Positions 53,996-64,000 of a stretch of 64,000 nt of DNA are shown here, piece by piece. This stretch comes from Micropterus salmoides. Lineage: Eukaryota; Chordata; Actinopteri; Centrarchiformes; Centrarchidae. How positions within the stretch are numbered: position 1 is the first letter of the stretch; each line of letters opens with the position of its first letter. Under the pieces are notes generated by a model. That model worked only from the letters and a program-made list of their open reading frames with translations, had not been told where the DNA came from and did no database searches. The stretch covers positions 33,185,078 to 33,249,077 of the forward strand of contig NW_024041039.1 of NCBI RefSeq assembly GCF_014851395.1, read 5' to 3'. The position numbers and the translations under genes were made by a program.

Positions 53996-54912
53996 TCATT
54001 CCAATAGGCTGCTGCTTCTATTGTCTTGGTTCTGCCGTTGGGATGAGGGGGGTATAGAACCTCCAGGCTGGGGGGCTCTCTGGCTGGGTATCAGTGGCCA
54101 GTGTTTTGTTGGCTGTAGGTTGTGATGTTGGTGATGCGGTGGGTTTGGTGGCCTGGCTGTCCTCTCTGACAGCCGGGGGTGGATATATGGTGGAGGTCTG
54201 GATGGTCTTGGAGGTCTAGGAGGTCCTGGAGGTCTGCGTGGGGTCTGTGTTGTGTGGTTACCTCTTGGAGTGGTAGTAGGGCTCCTTCCAAGAGCAACAT
54301 CATTCAGGGTCCTAGCAAGGGTGGGGACTGCATTTCTGTGTAGGTGTATGTTATCATACAGGCAGTCCAGCTGCAGGGTCGGGTGGTTGGCCAAGAACAC
54401 GTTGGGTTTGAGGGCACAGTCCCTGGAGAGTCTGATATTTATATCTTTTATATCTGATATGAGTTGACACCGTCCTGTTCTTTCTTGTCCTGGAAGTCAC
54501 TGACAGTAGGAGAGGTAGGCTGCTGTTGTTCCAGCTGCTCTCTGATCTGTACCAGTTCTATTTCCATCTGGGAGAAGTGTTCTCTCATGATGTCCAGGGC
54601 CTCAGAGTGCTGTAGCAGGAGAGGATCAGTGTCAGCATCAGCAGGCTGTCTGTCTGGAGCAGGGACAGAACAGGACGGTTTGACTCCCAGGGCTGGAGCG
54701 ATGCTTGTGAGGACCTCCTTCTCCTTCTCAGCTCTCAGTCTCATAGCAGGAAAGTCGAGCTCAAACTGTCTCAGGTCGCCTTGTATCATGGCAGTTCCAT
54801 TTTTGAACTGGTTTACTGTTATTCTGCTGGAGTCATTTTCTTCCAGTACACTTATTTTCAATCCATTACAAATGCCTGCTCTCTTTATTGCTGGGTAATG
54901 AGAGCTGAACAC
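53996..54912 (-). pseudogene. I/jockey-group LINE ORF1: coiled coil and proline-rich tail
   Basis: Upstream frame (54,912-54,448): MRLRAEKEKEVLTSIAPALG and a heptad-like stretch HFSQMEIELVQIREQLEQQQ (putative coiled coil). A frame change near 54,430 leads to FLANHPTLQLDCLYDNIHLH and RNAVPTLARTLNDVALGRSP, in which D-N-I-H resembles an esterase-type D-x-x-H block. A strongly Pro/Arg-rich tail (RPPGPPRPPRPSRPPPYIHP) ends at 53,996. Such ORF1 proteins bind LINE RNA. The match of D-N-I-H to SGNH is suggestive only. Confidence 0.6.
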
Positions 54913-55053
54913 ATTCAGCTAGGCACATGGTTCATCAGTCCAGAAGATTAAATTGCAGGATCTTCCATCTTTGTAGTGGTCCAGGAACAGGATTTCTGGT
55001 CTTTCTCGAAGTAATGTTTGTTTATATTTTCCCCTTGCAGTTTTGCTTTTTTA

Positions 55054-55161
55054 GCAACATCACCTTCACTGTCTGTACCTCTGTGTGTATATTGTGTAGG
55101 CTGCCTCCCTCCCCTCTCTCTCTCCTTACATCCCTCTCTTTTTCTCTCTATTCCTCTCCTG

Positions 55162-55194
<33 letters not shown>

Positions 55195-55449
55195 TCTCTC
55201 TCCTTCACCCCCAACCGGTCGAGGCAGATGGCTGCCCACCCTGAGCCATGGTTCTGCTCGAGGTTTCTGCCTCTTAAAAGGAAGTTCTTCCTTGCCTCTG
55301 TCGCCTAGTGCTTGCTCTTGGTGGGAACTGTTGGGCTTCTGTAAATATCATCACAGAGTACGGTCTAGACCTGCTCTTTTATGAAAAGCGCTGTGAGATA
55401 ACTGTTGTTGTGATTTGGCGCTATATAAATAAAATTGAATTGAATTGAA
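55054..55449 (+). mobile_element. L2 LINE, 3' UTR-only insertion
   Basis: Starts abruptly at AGCAACATCACCTTCACTGT. It includes TGTGTATATTGTGTAGGCTG, (CT)n at 55,165-55,205, the CGAGGCAGATGGCTGCCCAC block, GCGCTGTGAGATAACTGTTG and (TTGAA)n ending at about 55,449. A strongly 5'-truncated L2 inserted next to the 5' end of the I/jockey-group LINE, in opposite orientation. Confidence 0.88.
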
Positions 55450-58314
55450 TAGCTGGGGGGTAGTCAATTGTTTCAGAGTGTGGAGACATCATGAAACTGT
55501 TGTTGATCTTCAAGCTTCTGTGTTCTGTGTTTAAAACAGCATTACTGCTGTTTGATGCCGTTGCTAGGTAACCACAGTCCAGTGTTAGCTTGTTAGCTAT
55601 TAGCTTGAGTATTTCAGTTGGGACTTGTTCTCTCCTTGTGTTTCTTTTCAGTTTGATGCTCTTTTTCTGAGCTCTGTTTTCTGAGCTCCTTCTTCAAACT
55701 GTATCTCTTTTCCTTCTTTCTCCTTCTTTTTCCTTCTTTTTCCTCTTTTTCTCTCCTCTGGCGTATTGTGGTCACTTCTTTTGCATTTTCCTCATAAAAA
55801 GTCGGTGTTTATCCAATTTTTGGACCGAAAACAAGCGTTTTGTTAAGCAGCAAATCTTAAACATGACTTCTCAACAACAACGGAATTCGGCATGGTTTCA
55901 TTCAAGCGCTTCTTGTTTAGGAGATATCATTTTAGAATCTTCAACTCATCCAAATCAAATTAGACTTTGTGAAACCTATAGCTATAAACTGTCATTCAGT
56001 TAGCACCTCAGACAAGAGGTCATGTTGAATGTCTACCCATGGTGTATGGAAAAGATCTTATTGGAACTACTTCACTGGTACTCAGAAACTCAAAACAGGC
56101 ACATGTTTCATCAAAATCTGAATATCACACACCACATAGTACCGTATATACAACATTTGCCTCTCTTATTGGGCAGTTTTAAACAAACAATGTAGCAATG
56201 ATGTCACCCGCAAGGTTTGACCTAATTAACAGTTAGTTACTCTGATAATTTTCCAACACCTTTGTGCTCAGTATTCATTACAAACATAGGATGTTCAAGT
56301 TTAGTATTACTTACTAAGATCTTAATATGGTATTCATTTTAGTTTCAATGTGTTTGAGATTTTTACTTTATCTGTGAGACGTTGTAACTCACCCTGTGTG
56401 TTTTTGGCTGGATTCTGTCACTAGGGTCCGTCCCTCCCCCTTCAGCTCAGTCCATTTGTTTTCTTTTTTTTCTTGCCAGTCTGTTTTAGAAATTGTGCAA
56501 CATCTCTTTTCCAATGTCTACTTTTGCCCTTTGCTTTGCCCCCTTCCTCTGTACTGTCCGTTTCTTTGTACCAGGATGGCTTGATACAGCACCAATAATT
56601 TTCTTTTGACAGTTTTTTTCTTGTTGATCATTTGTATGTTAAGCAGGCTCTTTCGTGCTGTCTGTCTTCCATGATGTGACATACAACTCTGCCTTACTCC
56701 AGCAGCAGTTTCTGGACTAATCAAACTCAGAACTTTCAGGGTCTCATTGCGTCTCGTTTCAGACCACTGTAGTCCTAAGGTGATGGTCATGCCAACTAGG
56801 ACAGTCCTACATGATTTGGTGTGGTCTTGCTGTTCAGCTGCTGGCCTGCATCATGCGGGCAGAACTTAGTCCAGTGGTAATTCTGGAGTGTCCTTTGCTG
56901 TACTCAGCATACTTCAGACTGCTTTCCTTCTTGTCTGGCTGGAGTGACATATGATGCTAATGATGGTGATTAAGAAAGGAACATCTTATCTTTATGCTGA
57001 TCTTGAGGAAGTCCGGCTTGATCTGAGATATATATTTTTTTTTTTCATCACTGTGTTTATTTCAGTCGTTATGGGCCGTACTCTTTGACAACCTTATCCA
57101 AACTGCTCCAGCTGTGTCTGTGAGCTGTCAAAGGTTTTGGTTAGGCTCGTCACGTGAGCCGTGGCTTCAACAATGTCCTAAATGTCAGTATTCCTCTTTT
57201 CCCTGGTATTTCTTTCTCTGGGTAACTGGAGAGAGAGCCAATTTTGTCTTTATCTGACTTTTACTGGACCTGAGCGCATTTCCTTCTGTGGAGCATCAGT
57301 GGATGTTAAATTTTTTGGTTTCGCATCTCTGTTGCTGCCCAGTCAAAATTTACTAGCAGCTTCACCCATGGCATACTCTTCTTACTGCACTGGATCTGGG
57401 ATTGGAGCATGTAGGAGGATGAGGAGCGGAGTCCAGGATTGGATCAGCTGGAATGGATTCCGTGACTTGTACCTCGGTTAAAGAAGAAATAATCAGTTGA
57501 TTTGTTCTTGTGATTCCTTTCATCAGTCATCAATAGGCAGTTTTCAGTTCTGAGCTTTCCTTAGCCTCAAATCTTGTCTTCTTCTAGCCTACCCATCTGA
57601 ATTGCAGAATTTTTATTTACTTTCCTCTGGACAGGGCTGCACACTCTATTGTATTTCTGCTCTCCTTTCTCTCCAAACATGTCTTAAGCTGGTTCAATAA
57701 TTTTAGGCTAAAGCTTCCATTTTGCAGGAAACCCATTTCAACCCACTTATCAAATTGTCCCATTAATATTTTAGTCATTAATTTCTGGTGAAAAAACTGG
57801 TGAAATGGATTCAGACTCAGTCTTCACTTTACTCTGACTCTTGCCATAGTCTACTCTCTCTAGCTAGTCTGTACTCGGGTCCATAGCAATATTTGGGTCC
57901 ACTGTGTTTGGTTAAGTCTGAGGCTACGCGCTGCAAACCTAACTTATCAGCTGGAAACACCAAAAACCCTCGGACACCACAGAGAAAACCAGGACACGTC
58001 TGTCTGCGAGCTCCTAATCCAGTCCCACTCTCCACCCACTTGTCAGTTTACAAGCTGATAGAGGGTCCTGCAAATCATTCAGGCGCGAGATGTAAGACCA
58101 CTTCCTTCACTCAGTTCAATCTCACTCTTTTTATCTTTTCTCTCAATTATCTACTCATTTCTCACCGTGTAAGTTCTTTTCCTTCTCTTTCTGGAACGGA
58201 GCGAAGATCGGGGCTCCGCTGAACACAGCTTTTCCCTACAGGGAGATTTTTAAGCCGGCCTCTGTCCTTCAATGGAGTCCGAATCTCTTGTCCGTCCCAT
58301 CTGGGGTACCAAAT
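55450..58314. other. No recognised gene; possibly LINE leader and LTR-element interior
   Basis: Purine-rich on the minus strand at 55,640-55,770 (AAAGAAGGAAAAAGAAGGAG), which could be the 5' UTR of the LINE at 51.6-54.9 kb. Towards 58,314 it should be the interior of the LTR element, but no gag/pol motif is visible on either strand, so any interior is decayed or non-coding. Confidence 0.35.
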
Positions 58315-58793
58315 TGTCATGGAAATTATATTCCTGGTGAGGGGTTCAGCAAAGAATTGAGTAACAACCAACCGTTGTCTTTGAAGTATTTATTTAACAA
58401 AAGAGAATAAACAGAGAAGTACTAAAACACATATACAGCTGGTCCACCTAGGGCGGCATCGGGTGTCTGGCCCCGAGCAAAGGGATGCATTATCATTTAC
58501 ACAGTCTAGGTTTCTATGTTTTGGGGAACAGAGATCCTCTCTCAGCCTTGAATGAACAATCCAGGAGAGGAGAGGAACAACAAGAAAGGAAAACACCAAA
58601 ACAATCTCACAGCTCTGACCTAAACCCTAGTGAATGTGGACAGACCAACATAAGGAGTATAGGAGAGGAAATGTTAAGGATAAAAACACAATACATATCT
58701 ATAACAATAACAATAATAGTAATAATAATGATAATATTAAAAGATCATACATAAAAGATTAAATGTAAGAGGACACAATTTTCTGCCATAACA
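58315..58793 (-). mobile_element. LTR, 479 bp, inserted in an L2-like LINE
   Basis: On the plus strand it runs TGTCATGG...CCATAACA, short imperfect terminal inverted repeats with TG..CA ends. On the minus strand, immediately past the LTR end (CCATGACA), come AT and TTGGTACCCCAGATGGGACG, which has the shape of a tRNA-primed binding site (TGG start). The interior would extend to the left of 58,315. The L2 reading frame is cut at the right edge (58,794). No second LTR was found in the window. Confidence 0.65.
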
Positions 58794-61135
58794 CTCACCA
58801 CCCTGGTTGGAGTGATGGTTGAGGAGTCAATTTGTAGTTTGATGTTATGGTGGATAGATTGCTTGGCTGGAATGACCAAGAGTTCAGTCTTAGAGAGGTT
58901 TAGTTGAAAGTGGCAAGCCTTCATCCATGCAGATATGTCCGAGAGACAGTCCATGATCTGCGACCCCGTGGGGTCTTTTTGGCAGGAAGGATTGGTAGTG
59001 TTGCTTATTGTCTGCGTAGCAGTGGTAATCGAAGCCGTGAGGTGGTGTAAATTGAGAAGAGAAGGGGCCCTAGCACTGAGCCTTGGGGAACCCCTGTGGA
59101 GAGGCAGTGGGAGGAAGATAATTGTCTTTGCCACAAAATATTGTAGGAATGCCCCGAGAGGTAGGATTCGAACCACAGGAGTGCTTTACTCGAGATGCCC
59201 ATTGCTGAGAGTGCGGATAGCAGGATCCTGTGATTGACCGTGTCTAAGGCAGCTGATAGGTCAAGCAGGATAAGAACCGAGGATTCGGCTGCAGATTTAG
59301 CTGACCTTAGGGCTTCTGTTACAGACAAAAGAGCCATTTCAGTTGAGTGGCCACTCTTATCAGATTGATATGGATCTAGGAGGTCATTCTGTGAGAGGAA
59401 TTCTGAGACTTGTTTGAAGACTGCCCGTTCGATATTTTTGGAAATGGAAGAAGAGAAACTGGCCGATCGTTCTCAACTTGAGTTAGGCCGAGTGAGGGCA
59501 CTTTGAGCAAGGGTGTAACCCAAGCCCTTTTGAAAGTGGTCAGGAAGGTTCCTGAAGCCATAGAAGTATTTATCACAAGAGTGATTGCCAGCACCACGGT
59601 GGGAGATATGGCTTGGAGGAGATTGGTAGGTGGATGACAAATCCTGGTTCAGCGTCGCAGGGGCAACAAACCTGACGGTCACTAAAAAGCCTGTCAAGAG
59701 CCTAGGCAAGGTGTTTGACAGCACCCTGAGGGATGCAGCATCCATCCAATCAACCTGCACTGTGCTGGACAGATGGCTAAAATCGGTGGTCCGGTCTGGA
59801 TTGCCAGGGAAGTTCAAAGCTTGGCTATACCAGCATGGCATTCTTTCCCGGATTCTGAGGCCAATCCTCATCTATGAAGTGCCAATCTTGACTGTGGAAA
59901 CCTTAGAGAGGAAGGTCAGCAGCCACCTCAGAAAATGGCTGGTGTTTCCAAAAAGTCTAAGTAGCATCGCACTCTATGGGCACCGCAACAAACTGCAGGT
60001 GCCACTCAAGTCCTTGGAAGAGGAGTTCAAGGTAACGAGAGCCAGGGAAGTGTTGCAATATAGAGACTCAAGCGATCCAAAGGTGTCAAAGGCTGGGATT
60101 GAAGTGAGGACTGGTTGGAAGTGAAAGGCTGAGGAGACTGTTCGACAAGCAGAGGCAAGATTACATCGCAACAGGCTGGTGGGAGTGGTAACAAGAGGCA
60201 GGGCTGGACTGGGTTCCTTTTCAACTCCCCACATTGACACCACCAAAGGGAAGGAAAGGTGCCGCCAAGACCAGCTGCAAAAACATCTGCAGACATCTTG
60301 GACGGACTGGCAGCTGTTGGTGGACCTGGAGCAGCAACTCAAGTTCCCCAACCACATTGTGACGACCACCTTAAGACCAGATGTTGTTCTCTCATCTGAG
60401 TCTACCAAACAAGTGGTTCTGTTTGAGCTAACAGTCCCTTGGGAAGACTGCCTGGAAGAGGCCTTTGAAAGGGAAGCTCGCCAAGTACGAAGGACTGGAG
60501 AGCAAGGTGTCTCCCAATAGAGGTCGGATGCAGGGGCTTTGCAGCCCGATCCCTGGTCAGAGCCTTCAGTCTGTTAGGCATTGATGGAGTGAGGAGGAGA
60601 AGAGCCATCCACAATACCACCAAAGCGGCAGAGAAAGCCGAAAGATGGCTATGGCTCAAGAAAGGTGATCCATGGGGGCAAAGTAGCTAGATTCGCCAAC
60701 TGGACACAAGGTGGGGTCTGACCAGCCTCAGCTGGGTCACCTGGATGAGGGTGTATGATGTTGAGAGACCTGAATTGGCCATTTATAGCTGCCACTTTGC
60801 CTGTGAAGAAGGCAGCAAGGGTATCAGCAGACAGGTTTGTGAGGGGTTGGTGGTGGAGGAGGATTTAGAGTGCTTTAAAAGTGGAAAATAATTTCCTTGA
60901 GTCAGTGGCACTGCTAATTCTGTCATTATAGAACGCAGTTTTGTCAGCACTGATGCTTGTTGAGAAGAAGGATAGGAGCAATTGGTAGCCCTTAAGGTCA
61001 GCATGGTCGTTGTTATTTCGCCATTTTCTTTCAGCGGCTCTGAGATCAGTATGGAGCCCACGGGTCAGCTGTGCCTGTAGACTTAAATCATGTATCATCA
61101 ACCCCTCACGGAGCGGACACAAAGCGAGCTTGCTA
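58794..61135 (-). mobile_element. L2-like LINE (different subfamily), interrupted twice
   Basis: Minus-strand order: LRAAERKWRNNNDHADLKGY and STDSRKLFSTFKAL-like linker (61,120-60,865), AAFFTGKVAAINGQF (60,800). After the insertion 59,632-60,690 come QAISPTVVLAITLVINTSMA, FLTTFKRAWVTPLL and ALRSAKSAAESSVLILLDLS, then AALDTVNHRILL (motif A; note AALDT for AAFDT), TGVPQGSVLGPLLFSIY (motif B), CLSDISAWMKACHFQLNLSK and TITPTRVV, where the LTR cuts in at 58,793. The YADD stretch lies in a shifted, damaged segment (TTATQTISNTTN region). Pseudogene. Confidence 0.8.
59632..60690 (+). pseudogene. LINE fragment with a restriction-like endonuclease (R2/NeSL/Hero type)
   Basis: Plus-strand ORF 59,630-60,124: VTKKPVKSLGKVFDSTLRDA, GKFKAWLYQHGILSRILRPI, ERKVSSHLRKWLVFPKSLSS and VSKAGIEVRTGWK, an RT thumb/linker. 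A downstream ORF (60,179-60,520) has RPDVVLSSESTKQVVLFELT followed by VPWEDCLEEAFERE. P-D-x(n)-E-L-T fits the PD-(D/E)xK restriction-like endonuclease at the C-terminus of R2/NeSL/Hero-group LINEs. The zinc-knuckle part between them and the whole N-terminal RT are missing. It sits in the L2-like LINE in the opposite orientation. Borders approximate. Confidence 0.62.
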
Positions 61136-62104
61136 GTACTGAGATAATGTGATCCTTTGTTGATACAAAAAGTGTATTTGCTTTAAAAAAAAACTTTTCA
61201 GCTATGATTTGTCGTTTTTGCTTGAGTAGCTGAGCATAAAAATATACATCTTGTGTCCAAACTCCAAACAGGGAGGAAGATACAGCAAGTTAAAGAATTA
61301 GTGACAGGGGGAGACCTCAGGCATCCTTAATTAAGGATCAGAGATGTCCACTGAGCAGGATTTTAACATTTTAAGAGAGAAAAGGCATGTGGCTACATTT
61401 TGGTGCCGTTTTTACACTTATGGAGATAAAAATATGCAACTGGCAGCAGTTTACAAAAAAAATTCTGGTCTGCAAAATCCTCCTCTTCACCCTCTAACAT
61501 GATCACGACACTGCTAAAAGCTGTAAAACCCTTCACTTTGGAAGGGCATAGCTCTTACTAAACATTTGAAAGATCAACATCTTTTCTGCAACCAATTTTG
61601 TCTGATTAAGGTACAGCCCCAGTGGACAAAGCCACCACACACAACTTCCAACTGAATTTTAGACATTTATTTTAGTCCTTAAAATGGCCAACAATTTCAT
61701 CCACAGGATCTCAAACACACAATGTAACAGCAAAAAATAAAAGAATAGTTTTAGGATCTGACAATATTCCTTGTTTTTTGTTTAAGTTTAAGGCATTTCA
61801 ATGACCAACTACCACTTCAGAGACAACTGTTAGCAATAGCAGAAGGTAGCTGTATGGCAGAGGATAAAAACAATGGCAACATATCCCCCCCCCCCCTTAC
61901 AATTTCATACATATCACTAATAATAATTATGTTTTCGCTGACCTAAAAGATCCAACCAAAACACTTCAGACCATAACAAAGTAGAAGACATTATAAAAAC
62001 AATACAATCAGTCACACTATTACAGTGGATAAACTACATGAGGCTGAATAAGAAAACTTCCAAGGCTTTTGCCTTGGAATTTGCCTTCCTTATCAACAAC
62101 TCTT
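61136..62104. other. Spacer; poly-C run near 61,888
   Basis: Mostly AT-rich; a run of ten or more C at 61,886-61,897. Probably the 3' flank of the transposase-like pseudogene to the right. No gene seen. Confidence 0.4.
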
Positions 62105-63985
62105 CCAATACAGTTTAACATAAATGCCGCATACTAACAAACAGTTTATCATCAACACAGTATGTATCCAAAGCCTGAAAATCCATTACTTCAAAAGGGT
62201 TAAGTAGTGTCCAGTCCTGTTCATATTTTACCAAGTAGGCGTTGTAGTGATGACAGAAAGATAGAGGAATTAACAGTTTTCTACATAATAAAATGTATGT
62301 TCAGAATAAATTTTTCACAGTGCATATGACCCACAACAAAGACATCTCTCAGACAATATTTAACACTGTTAATTGCTACCTCTGTTACTCGTTTAAGTAT
62401 TATGTCCTGAAAACTGACATGTTTGTACCGCTCACTATTGAATTATTGTTATTGAATGCTTAAGAGCTGAAGTAAGAGACTGTAACAGTGTGCTAACACT
62501 GCGTCCTACAACACTCTCATACTCCCCCAACATATTAGGTGAGGAAAATTCCCAACACTGTCTAAATTGATGGTGGCTGCTTAAAGTTGTGGTGACATTG
62601 ACAAAATTCCTAGAGGAACTAGCTACCTGTTTGAAATACTGATGTTTCCCCTCAAATCTCATGCACCATAAAGGCCGTAAAGGACCGAAGGATCAAATAA
62701 TGACATTTTGGAGTTCACATTTCCAAACTCTTCCATACCACACAAAAACTCAGAAACTAATCTGTCAAGAAGAGGGAGAGAATCCTTTTTTACAACTGGT
62801 GCCATTAATATGTCGGCAATTTCACGGCATAATAAATAGATCCGCCAGTAACTACATTCTTCGGGTACCCTGTGTGCCATCAAGAAAGGAAGCAGGCGGG
62901 ATAAACACCACTTCTGTGAAGCAGATCCAACAACACTGGCACAAAGCACAGGTTTATTTGTCCTATCATTTTGTCCAAAGGAAAATTTTCTGAGTTTGTC
63001 ATTTATGTGTTTTTCGTAACGAGCTTTACTTATGACAAGCCACAACACCAACGGTGCTACACCCTCCAAGAAATCATGCATGACATCAGGAGGAAGAGAT
63101 GTTGTGACGTCAAAGTAATCCAACTGGTCAAATACACATGGCCCACGAACGTCATACAGTCCTTTGTTTTATACATTCTAAGTGGTATCTGTGTACATCA
63201 ATATTTCTTAAAATGAAATCTGATTCACTGAAGTTCTTTTTCATCTCAGAGTGAGTAGCCAAGCAGTATCTACAGATTCGACCAGCACTAAAGCACATGT
63301 TAAATCCACCTATCATGTGAGATGACAGATTGTCTCCCAGTATTGCAGCTACAGCTCCATAAACACGTTTCTCAGTGCCAGACGGTCAGTCCCTCTGATG
63401 CCAATTTCTCAAGGTCATCCAGCAATGGTTTCAAAATTTCGTCTAAACCAAACTGTTTGACTTGACAGTAACGGACAAGTAAAGCTAGATGAATGTGTTT
63501 TAGCTGTGAACAGTACTTTGAACCTACATTTCCAACAGTATAGTAAAACGCACAAAGTTTGTGCTTGTTGTGTTGAGAACCCAGCGGATTACACACCTCG
63601 AATTCATCCTCATATAGGTGTAACCTTTATGCATCTGGATTTTCTGCAAATACTTTATGGTTCCTGAAATAAAATCCATCTCTATAATCAGTTAAAACAT
63701 GTACATCTCTTTCGCTATTTCGCTCTGTCTGCATTTAATCCCAAACATCATCACGAGAGCAGTATTTCTGAAGTACATCACAAATAGGTACATATGAGTA
63801 GCTTCCAATCTTACATCCACTTGAATCTCTCAGTGCATAGTCTACAGGTTCAGTCATTTCAAGGTTTGATTTACAATAGTTTTTCAGCATATATGGATAT
63901 ATTTTGATGCCTCTAAAAAAAAGTCAGAGGACTGCAGAAGTTCATAAAGTTCAGGACAAGTTTCAGTTTCTGAAGCCATTTGTCT
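62105..63985 (-). pseudogene. Transposase-like TE gene, copy 2, with the D-x-M-H block
   Basis: Homologous to 47.8-48.9 kb but with the middle intact. Minus-strand order: EMTEPVDYALRDSSGCKIGS and YSYVPICDVLQKYCSRDDVW (63,860-63,740, stop after VWD); LHLYEDEFEVCNPLGSQHNK, YYTVGNVGSKYCSQLKHIHL, VKQFGLDEILKPLLDDLEKL (63,625-63,390); a shifted AAILGDNLSSHMIGGFN and GRICRYCL; DYFDVTTSLPPDVMHDFLEG (63,120), QKWCLSRLLPFLMAHRVPEE, MAPVVKKDSLPLLDRLVSEF; a gap; MRFEGKHQYFKQVASSSRNF (62,662); then, past further shifts, KYEQDWTLLNPFEVMDFQAL (about 62,200). P-D-V-M-H recalls the D-x-M-H word of Tnp2/CACTA-type transposases; the superfamily is not certain. Multiple stops: a pseudogene. The 5' end reaches the window edge. 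Confidence 0.68.
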
Positions 63986-64000
63986 CAAGATGATATTTAA

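Larger units (their letters stand above)
51571..54945 (-). mobile_element. I/jockey-group LINE with ORF1 and ORF2, internally deleted
   Basis: Layout on the minus strand: ORF1 (54,912-53,996), endonuclease (53,580-52,757), linker (52,697-52,149), RT scraps (52,164-51,850), 3' UTR and a (TTGAA)n tail at 51,571-51,590. The 3' UTR matches the fragment at 22,000-22,080. APE endonuclease plus YADD RT puts it in the APE-bearing LINEs; I/jockey-like is my best guess but the clade is uncertain. Confidence 0.8.

Noticed and set aside
54464..54898. 144-codon plus-strand ORF rich in Ser/Cys
   Set aside because: Shadow of the ORF1 coiled-coil region on the opposite strand.
56396..57481. ORFs at 56.4-57.5 kb as LTR-element gag/pol
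   Set aside because: No protease, RT, integrase or zinc-knuckle motif in any frame.
60402..61061. Minus-strand ORFs opposite the restriction-like endonuclease
   Set aside because: Upstream part is the antisense of the plus-strand LINE; only the portion beyond about 60,700 is genuine L2-like coding sequence.

Overview
This is nuclear DNA from a teleost fish. The evidence is a split vertebrate osr1 gene, fish-type LINEs (L2/Maui-like and Rex1-like), a Tc1-like transposon, a tRNA-derived SINE and many AT-rich, microsatellite-laden spacers with GT-AG introns. The order is probably spiny-rayed (many TAACGTTAGC-type words and repeat families I associate with acanthomorphs), but that is an impression and not a measurement. 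Nothing bacterial, no CRISPR array and no operon is present.

The one confidently identified host gene is osr1 (odd-skipped related 1), on the minus strand. Coding exon 2 is 29,011-28,335 and coding exon 3 is 24,942-24,810. Together they give 269 aa with three C2H2 zinc fingers. The 3.4-kb intron splits zinc finger 2 and carries an LTR-like repeat of about 1.4 kb. A GC-rich patch with a minus-strand splice donor at 40,564 is a possible upstream first exon. A plus-strand set of clean splice-bounded exon candidates (31,278; 32,058-32,131; 34,955-35,093) lies upstream and may be an antisense/divergent non-coding transcript or a dead gene.

Nearly everything else is mobile DNA. Region 1-7 kb: LTR-like end, L2 3' piece, GGCCCAGATCTGG-type repeat, and an L2 copy fused to a GC-rich promoter-like module. 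Region 8-14 kb: dispersed repeats, a SINE, a Rex1 mini-element and a decayed Rex1. Region 16.4-22.85 kb: one long L2 (ORF1 esterase tail, APE endonuclease, RT, 3' UTR) hit by at least five later insertions. Region 32.3-37.2 kb: Rex1, an L2 ORF1 fragment, a complete 1,171-bp Tc1-like element bounded by TA, and an older L2. Region 42-49 kb: an L2 3' end, then a minus-strand pair of decayed TE-type genes. One is a transposase-like gene with a D-x-M-H type block in its better-preserved relative, the other is a 'SAMD3-like' companion gene; a young L2 is inserted into the companion's coding exon. Region 49.8-55.4 kb: an L2-type 3' fragment and an I/jockey-group LINE with a proline-rich ORF1. Region 58.3-61.1 kb: an L2-like LINE split by an LTR and by a LINE fragment with a restriction-like endonuclease (R2/NeSL/Hero type). 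Region 62.1-64 kb: a second transposase-like pseudogene running off the window.

The most interesting material is mechanistic. (1) An identical L2 breakpoint is shared by three separate loci, one with a 39-bp duplication that fits reverse-transcriptase template switching. (2) A 569-bp segment at 14,081-14,649 reappears without a visible difference at 18,901-19,469, inside the L2. (3) An inverted duplication of target DNA sits at the 5' junction of the 45.7-kb L2. (4) There is a perfect 46-bp-arm palindrome at 20,643-20,744. (5) A two-gene TE-like unit recurs. None of this required a database, and all family names rest on motif recognition only.
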